Made by a program: the position numbers and the translations under genes. The notes beneath the pieces are model-generated. The model had not been told where the DNA came from, did not search any database, and saw nothing but the letters and a program-made list of their open reading frames with translations. Shown in pieces: positions 53,270-57,438 of a stretch of DNA of 57,438 nt (the stretch's first letter is position 1; each line of letters opens with the position of its first letter). The stretch covers positions 1 to 57,438 of the forward strand of contig JAURVI010000024.1 of NCBI GenBank assembly GCA_030655515.1, in the 5' to 3' direction. The stretch comes from Polaromonas sp. GTDB taxonomy: Bacteria > Pseudomonadota > Gammaproteobacteria > Burkholderiales > Burkholderiaceae_C.

Positions 53270-54526
53270 TCAGTCCTTGAGGCTGAATGAGGTGGCTTTG
53301 CTGCCCATGACTTCGGTACGGCGTACTTCGGTCCAGTACATCCAGATCAGCGAAACCCAGACCACGCCATACATCAGCATGAAGGCGCTGGAGCGGATGC
53401 CGGTGAGGTCCATCAGCGCGCCGAACATAATGGGCAGCACGAAGCCGCCCAGACCGCCGGCCAGGCCGACGATGCCGCTGATGGCGCCGATGTTGCCGCC
53501 GTAGTCGTCGCTGATGTACTTGAAGACACTGGCCTTGCCGAAGGCCCAGGCAATTCCGAGAATGAACATCAGGCCGGTGAAGGCATAGACGTTGAGGCCG
53601 AAGTGGAAAGTCCTGGGGCCGTTGACGGTGGCGACCGTGAAGTCGAACTGCGGATAGCTCAGCAAAAACAGGCAAATCCAGCTCACCCACATCACCCACC
53701 AGGTCACGCTGTGGGCGCCGTATTTGTCGGACAGCCAGCCGCCCACCGCGCGCAGCACGCCGCCGGGCAGCGAGAAGCAGGCGGCAAGCAGGGCGGCGGC
53801 ACGAATGTCCAGCCCGAACTCGCCCACGTAGTACTGCACCATCCAGAGAGACAGGGCCACGTAGCCGCCGAACACAATGCTGTAGTACTGGCAGTATTTC
53901 AGGACCTTGGGATCCTTCAGGGACTTGAGCTGGTCCATGAACTTGACGTTGCTGGGCACCAGATGCGCCGGGTCGCTGTGGCTGAACAGCCAGAACAGCA
54001 CCACGGTGCCGAGCATGATGGCCGCATAGACCTGCGGCACCATGGTCCAGCCAAAGGCCACCACCAGCGCCGGGGCAATGAACTTGTTGACTGCCGCGCC
54101 CGAGTTGCCAGCGCCATACACACCCATGGCGAAACCCTGGCGGTTCTTCGGGAACCAGCGCGCCACATAAGGTGTGCCGACCGAGAACGAGCCGCCAGCC
54201 AAGCCGACAAAGAGGCCAATGGTCAGGAAGTGCCAGTAGGCGGTGGCGTAGCTCATCATCCAGATGGCGGGCACGGTCAGCGCCATCAGGATGGTCATCA
54301 CGATGCGGCCGCCGTACCGGTCGGTCCAGATGCCCAGCGGCACCCGGATCAGCGAGCCGGTCAGCACCGGCGTGGCCGTCAGGAGGCCGAATTCGGTGGC
54401 GTTCAGGTTGAGCGCCTTCTTGATCGGGATGCCGATCACGCCGAACATCATCCACACCATGAAGCACACGGTAAACGCCAGCGTGCTGACGATCAGCACT
54501 GACAGGGCCTGTCCTTTTTTGCTCAT
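53270..54526 (-). CDS. narK1: Nitrate transporter, NarK1 type
   Basis: Major-facilitator transporter of 418 residues, 12 helices, the NarK1 branch thought to import nitrate with protons. I use the ATG at 54,526 (MSKKGQALSVLIVSTLAF, with AAGGAG upstream); 30 codons further up the frame is open but has no family match. Signatures are GSLIRVPLGIWTDRYGGR, GLAGGSFSVGTPYVARWFPK and, in the second half, GIVGLAGGLGGFVLPIMFG. In some bacteria NarK1 and NarK2 are one fused protein; here they are separate tandem genes. Confidence 0.94.
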   Translation of the reverse strand: MSKKGQALSVLIVSTLAFTVCFMVWMMFGVIGIPIKKALNLNATEFGLLTATPVLTGSLIRVPLGIWTDRYGGRIVMTILMALTVPAIWMMSYATAYWHFLTIGLFVGLAGGSFSVGTPYVARWFPKNRQGFAMGVYGAGNSGAAVNKFIAPALVVAFGWTMVPQVYAAIMLGTVVLFWLFSHSDPAHLVPSNVKFMDQLKSLKDPKVLKYCQYYSIVFGGYVALSLWMVQYYVGEFGLDIRAAALLAACFSLPGGVLRAVGGWLSDKYGAHSVTWWVMWVSWICLFLLSYPQFDFTVATVNGPRTFHFGLNVYAFTGLMFILGIAWAFGKASVFKYISDDYGGNIGAISGIVGLAGGLGGFVLPIMFGALMDLTGIRSSAFMLMYGVVWVSLIWMYWTEVRRTEVMGSKATSFSLKD

Positions 54527-54616
54527 GTCAACGACTCCTTCTTGTTCATGGGCTGACTTTAGGGTTAACGCGCATGAAGCAACATCCTTCTGAGGAAGCA
54601 GCATGCGAACCCACAA

Positions 54617-54635
54617 GGACGATGCGCCATCGTCC
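54617..54635. promoter_or_regulatory. Perfect inverted repeat between narL and narK1
   Basis: GGACGATG CGC CATCGTCC, an 8-bp perfect stem with a 3-base loop, 91 bp upstream of narK1 and 45 bp after the narL stop. It has no strong U run on the minus strand, so it is either a weak terminator of narXL or an operator for the narK1-led operon. Confidence 0.5.
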
Positions 54636-54679
54636 GAAAGAACTATGGCGGTTGGTCCGTGGCGAGTGTTTGCGTCAGA

Positions 54680-55375
54680 TCAAAGCAGCTCATTTTCAGT
54701 GGCTATGACGGCGGCATGGACGCGGGAGCTCACGTCAAGCTTGCGCAACACGTGCTGAACGTGAATTTTCACCGTGGTTTCGGCGATGCCCAGATCGCGG
54801 CCGATTTCCTTGTTGCTCGCACCGCGCGCAATGCCACGCAGGATATCGAGTTCACGCGGGGACAGGGTGCTCAGCGGCGACACCGGTGTGGCCATCACAG
54901 GCGGGGAGCCAGGCGCGGGGCTGGCGGCGGCGTCCCGGTAGGCGGCCACCAGTTTGCTGGTCATTTCATCGGCGACAATGTTTTCGCCGCGCATGGCGCG
55001 CCGGATGGCGGTCGCCAGTGCCTCTCCCTCGATGGTCTTGAGCAGGTAGCCTGCGGCGCCGCCGCGCAGCGCCGCCGCGAGGTCCGCCGCGTCTTCGCTC
55101 ACCGTGAGCATCAGGACGCGGGCCTGGGGCGCGGCTTCACGCAGCGTCGGCAGCGCATCCACGCCGTTCACGCCGGGAAGGTGGTTGTCGAGCAAGATCA
55201 GGTCGGGTTGAAGCGCCTGGGCCCGGCGTTGCGCCTCGCCAGCATCGGCGGCGTCACCGATCACTTCGAAATGGGGGTCGCGTGACAACAGGGCGGTCAA
55301 GCCGCGGCGAAACAGCGTGTGGTCGTCAACCACCAGAATGCGGATCATGTCGGGTTGGGTGTTGGGCATGGGCAT
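54680..55375 (-). CDS. narL: Nitrate/nitrite response regulator NarL
   Basis: LuxR-type response regulator of 231 residues. The receiver has D17/D18 (ILVVDDHTLFRRGL), phospho-acceptor D63 (LILLDNHLPG) and the Lys in GYLLKTIEGE. The DNA-binding domain has STLSPRELDILRGIARG and ETTVKIHVQHVLRKLDVSSR, typical of NarL. A Pro/Ala-rich linker joins them. Start codons at 55,375, 55,369 and 55,348 are all possible; the first follows the narX stop by 10 bp. It is expected to activate the nar operon in response to nitrate. Confidence 0.92.
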   Translation of the reverse strand: MPMPNTQPDMIRILVVDDHTLFRRGLTALLSRDPHFEVIGDAADAGEAQRRAQALQPDLILLDNHLPGVNGVDALPTLREAAPQARVLMLTVSEDAADLAAALRGGAAGYLLKTIEGEALATAIRRAMRGENIVADEMTSKLVAAYRDAAASPAPGSPPVMATPVSPLSTLSPRELDILRGIARGASNKEIGRDLGIAETTVKIHVQHVLRKLDVSSRVHAAVIATENELL

Positions 55376-55385
55376 GGGGTCAGAG

Positions 55386-57296
55386 TCAATGGCGGGCCAA
55401 GGCATCCGGGACGGATGCCGCCATGGGGTTGGGCGGCGGCGGCAGCGTCAGCAGGATGGACGTGCCATGTCCTGGTGTGGAAATAATGTCCAACTGGGCG
55501 CCGATGCGCTCGGCCCGTTCTTTCATGATGCGCAAGCCGACGTGTGTTTCATCGAGCGTTCCGTCGTCATGGGAAAAGCCGACGCCATCATCGCGCACCT
55601 CGAAGCGCCATTGCGGCTGCTGTTGAACGTCGAGCCAGACTTGCGAGGCGCGGGCGTGCTTGCGCACGTTCGAGAGCGCCTCCTGAACAATGTGCAGCAC
55701 CTGAATCTGCCGGTCGGGCGACAGGGGCATGCCGTGACCCTGCATCTGCAGGGAGGCCTTCAGGCCGCTTTGGTGTTCGAATTTCCTCAAGGTGGTGACC
55801 AGTGCCGGTTCGATGTCTTCCGCGTTGGTGCGGGTTCGGAAATGCAGCAGCAGCTCGCGGACATCCCCATAGCTTTCCCGCACGCCGGTGTCGATTTCCC
55901 CCAGTACCAGGTCGATCTGCTGCGCATCGCCGGACTGCACGGCATCGCGCATGAGCTGAACCTGGATTTTGAGGAAGGCCAGCGACTGCGCGATGGAGTC
56001 GTGCAGTTCCCGCGCCAGCAAATGCCTTTCCTGCGAAACCGCGGCTTCTTTCTCCAGCGCGTTGAGGCGCAGGTTTTCCATGGCGCCGGCCAGGTGGCTG
56101 GTGAGCGCTTCCAGCAAGGAGCGCTCGGCTGCCGTGGGGGAGACTCTGGCGTGAAAGAACAGATCGACTTCACCCATCAGGTGGTCGTGCAGGCGCACCG
56201 GAATAGTCACGACCGTGGCGAAGCCCGCCTCGGCGCATGGCTGCTGCGCTTTGCCGGTCGCGGCCTGGATCGGAATGACCCGCAATCCAGGCAGGGTGGA
56301 TGACGCACCACAATCACAATCGCCCGCGTGGATGCATTGCTCGGCATTCACCAGGGAACTCGGCAGACCGCTGGCGGCCAGCATCAGGTAACGCTGGTTG
56401 GCCTGGTCCGACCAGCGCAGGGCGACGCCGTCGGCTCTGGCAATCCGGGTCATGCTCTGGACGAAGCCTTGCGCCAGCTCGTCCAGCGACGTTGCCTTGG
56501 TGACCAAAGCGGTGACTTCATACAGGCTCTCCAGCCGCTCCCGTTTTTCTTCGAGCTGGGCGGTCTTTTCGGCTACTTTGCTCTCCAGGTTGCGGTACAT
56601 GGACTGGAGGTGTTCCGCCATGCCGTTGAATCCTTCGGCGAGGGTGCCGAATTCGTCGCTGCTCACCTTGTCCACCCGGGCGCTGAAATCGCCGCCCTGG
56701 ATTTTTTCGATGGCCTGCTTCAACTGGCCGACCGGCTCCAGGACAAACAGGTAGCCGGTGTAGAGCAAAACGGTAGCGCCCAGGATCGCCACCGCCATCA
56801 TGGTCATCTGCAACAGGTGCAGCATGGCTGTCCAGTGGGACAGGTGGGCCTCGATGCTGGCGACCAGGGCGTCCACGTCGGCGGCAAAGGCGACAGTCTC
56901 GGCGCGCAAATTTGTCAGTATGGGCGGGTTCAGGTCGATCCAGTGCGCCCGAAAACCTTTCCAGTCCTGCTCCACCACCGCGAAGCGCCGCTGCACCGTG
57001 TCGTCCCAGGGCACGAACAGGGGCCGCTCCAGGTCCCCGTTGCGCAGAAGTGCGAGGCTGCTTTCGAATTCCCTGACCTGTTCCGGCAATGCTTCTGTTT
57101 CGCCCGTGCCGATCGAGAGCGACATCCGGTAAGCCTGCATCCGCAGCCGGCCCGCCTCGTTGACCGCGGCGGCGCCGCCATCGAGTTGCCACGAGACCCA
57201 GAGCGTAGCCGCCATGGAGAGCAGAGCCAGCAAAAGAAAGGGCGCGCCCATCAGCGCCAGCTTGGCCCCAAGATTCCATTGCTTGCGACGCGCCAT
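55386..57296 (-). CDS. narX: Nitrate/nitrite sensor kinase NarX
   Basis: Membrane sensor of 636 residues. Two membrane helices (about 12-34 and 160-185) enclose a periplasmic domain that starts with the nitrate-binding P-box NEAGRLRMQAYRMSLSI. A HAMP domain (about 186-240), coiled coil and GAF-like domain with a Cys cluster (CIHAGDCDCG) follow. The HisKA_3 box is LLARELHDSIAQSLAFLK with H432, and the ATPase has LHIVQEALSNVRKHA, VRDDGVGF and GLRIMKERAERIGA. It is the first gene of the narXL-K1-K2-GHJI series. Confidence 0.94.
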   Translation of the reverse strand: MARRKQWNLGAKLALMGAPFLLLALLSMAATLWVSWQLDGGAAAVNEAGRLRMQAYRMSLSIGTGETEALPEQVREFESSLALLRNGDLERPLFVPWDDTVQRRFAVVEQDWKGFRAHWIDLNPPILTNLRAETVAFAADVDALVASIEAHLSHWTAMLHLLQMTMMAVAILGATVLLYTGYLFVLEPVGQLKQAIEKIQGGDFSARVDKVSSDEFGTLAEGFNGMAEHLQSMYRNLESKVAEKTAQLEEKRERLESLYEVTALVTKATSLDELAQGFVQSMTRIARADGVALRWSDQANQRYLMLAASGLPSSLVNAEQCIHAGDCDCGASSTLPGLRVIPIQAATGKAQQPCAEAGFATVVTIPVRLHDHLMGEVDLFFHARVSPTAAERSLLEALTSHLAGAMENLRLNALEKEAAVSQERHLLARELHDSIAQSLAFLKIQVQLMRDAVQSGDAQQIDLVLGEIDTGVRESYGDVRELLLHFRTRTNAEDIEPALVTTLRKFEHQSGLKASLQMQGHGMPLSPDRQIQVLHIVQEALSNVRKHARASQVWLDVQQQPQWRFEVRDDGVGFSHDDGTLDETHVGLRIMKERAERIGAQLDIISTPGHGTSILLTLPPPPNPMAASVPDALARH

Positions 57297-57300
57297 GATC

Positions 57301-57438
57301 CTAGAAACCGCCGTTGGACGCGCCCGAGTGGGCCGTCATGGGGTGGGCTGGCAAGGCGTGACGACGCGGCAGGAGCCTGCCTGCAAGGAGGCGCAACGCG
57401 GCCATCGCGCGCCAGGGCGGCTCCATCGGGTGCGTAGC
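57301..57438 (-). CDS. Possible 3' end of a gene running off the right edge
   Basis: The minus-strand frame is open from the window edge to TAG at 57,301, just 4 bp before the narX start, giving at least 45 residues (ending in MTAHSGASNGGF). The segment is Ala/Arg/Leu/Pro-rich and I recognise no domain. It may be the tail of the gene upstream of narX, but a chance open frame in GC-rich DNA is equally possible. Confidence 0.3.
   Translation of the reverse strand, partial: ATHPMEPPWRAMAALRLLAGRLLPRRHALPAHPMTAHSGASNGGF

Overview
The window is high-GC DNA from a betaproteobacterium. It fits best a denitrifying member of the Comamonadaceae (a Rhodoferax- or Polaromonas-like organism). The reasons are the carB-greA-DUF4149 order, the aceE-aceF-lpdA operon next to a FixLJ-like pair, the protein sequences themselves, and several copies of a short GC-rich repeat built around a CCCCC/GGGGG palindrome. 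The species assignment is inference.

Bases 1-19,800 are ordinary chromosome. They hold the 3' part of carB, greA, a DUF4149 membrane protein, folD, a two-component pair, the pyruvate dehydrogenase operon aceE-aceF-lpdA, two small conserved genes, tRNA-Arg(TCT) and tRNA-Pro(TGG), and a fatty-acid group (acyl-CoA dehydrogenase, APH-like protein, Crp-type regulator, enoyl-CoA hydratase). This part ends in a broken 3-hydroxyacyl-CoA dehydrogenase. An ISL3-family insertion sequence (19,834-21,291, 14-bp inverted ends) separates it from a respiratory island.

The island runs from about 21,300 to the right edge. First comes the heme d1 operon nirC-F-DL-G-H-J-N on the plus strand. Then follows a minus-strand run that reads, in transcription order: a 51-residue membrane protein, a CuA subunit II, a heme-copper subunit I without the oxidase tyrosine, heme O synthase, an SCO protein, a cytochrome b/2x[4Fe-4S]/MvhD-like fusion, a one-helix protein, a second divergent heme-copper protein, a cytochrome b/[2Fe-2S]/flavin reductase fusion, and a Dnr-type regulator. 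Next on the plus strand are nirS, a cytochrome c551-like gene, a decayed nirN-like fragment and heme A synthase. The right end is the minus-strand nitrate reductase block narX-L-K1-K2-G-H-J-I plus a PpiC-type isomerase, with a broken carbonic anhydrase behind it.

Together these genes carry nitrate in (NarK1/K2), reduce it to nitrite (NarGHI, NarXL control) and reduce nitrite to NO (NirS with heme d1 made by the Nir proteins). No classical norCB/norZ or nosZ is visible. The minus-strand heme-copper/cytochrome b block between nirN and nirS is therefore the natural candidate for NO reduction. It is also the least conventional part of the window: two different cytochrome b proteins, each fused to soluble redox modules that could link them to NAD(P)H or ferredoxin-level donors.

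A second theme is repeat invasion of genes. Palindromic GC-rich repeats lie in frame inside aceF (interdomain linker) and narG (catalytic subunit). Related copies lie between genes, including between narH and narG.
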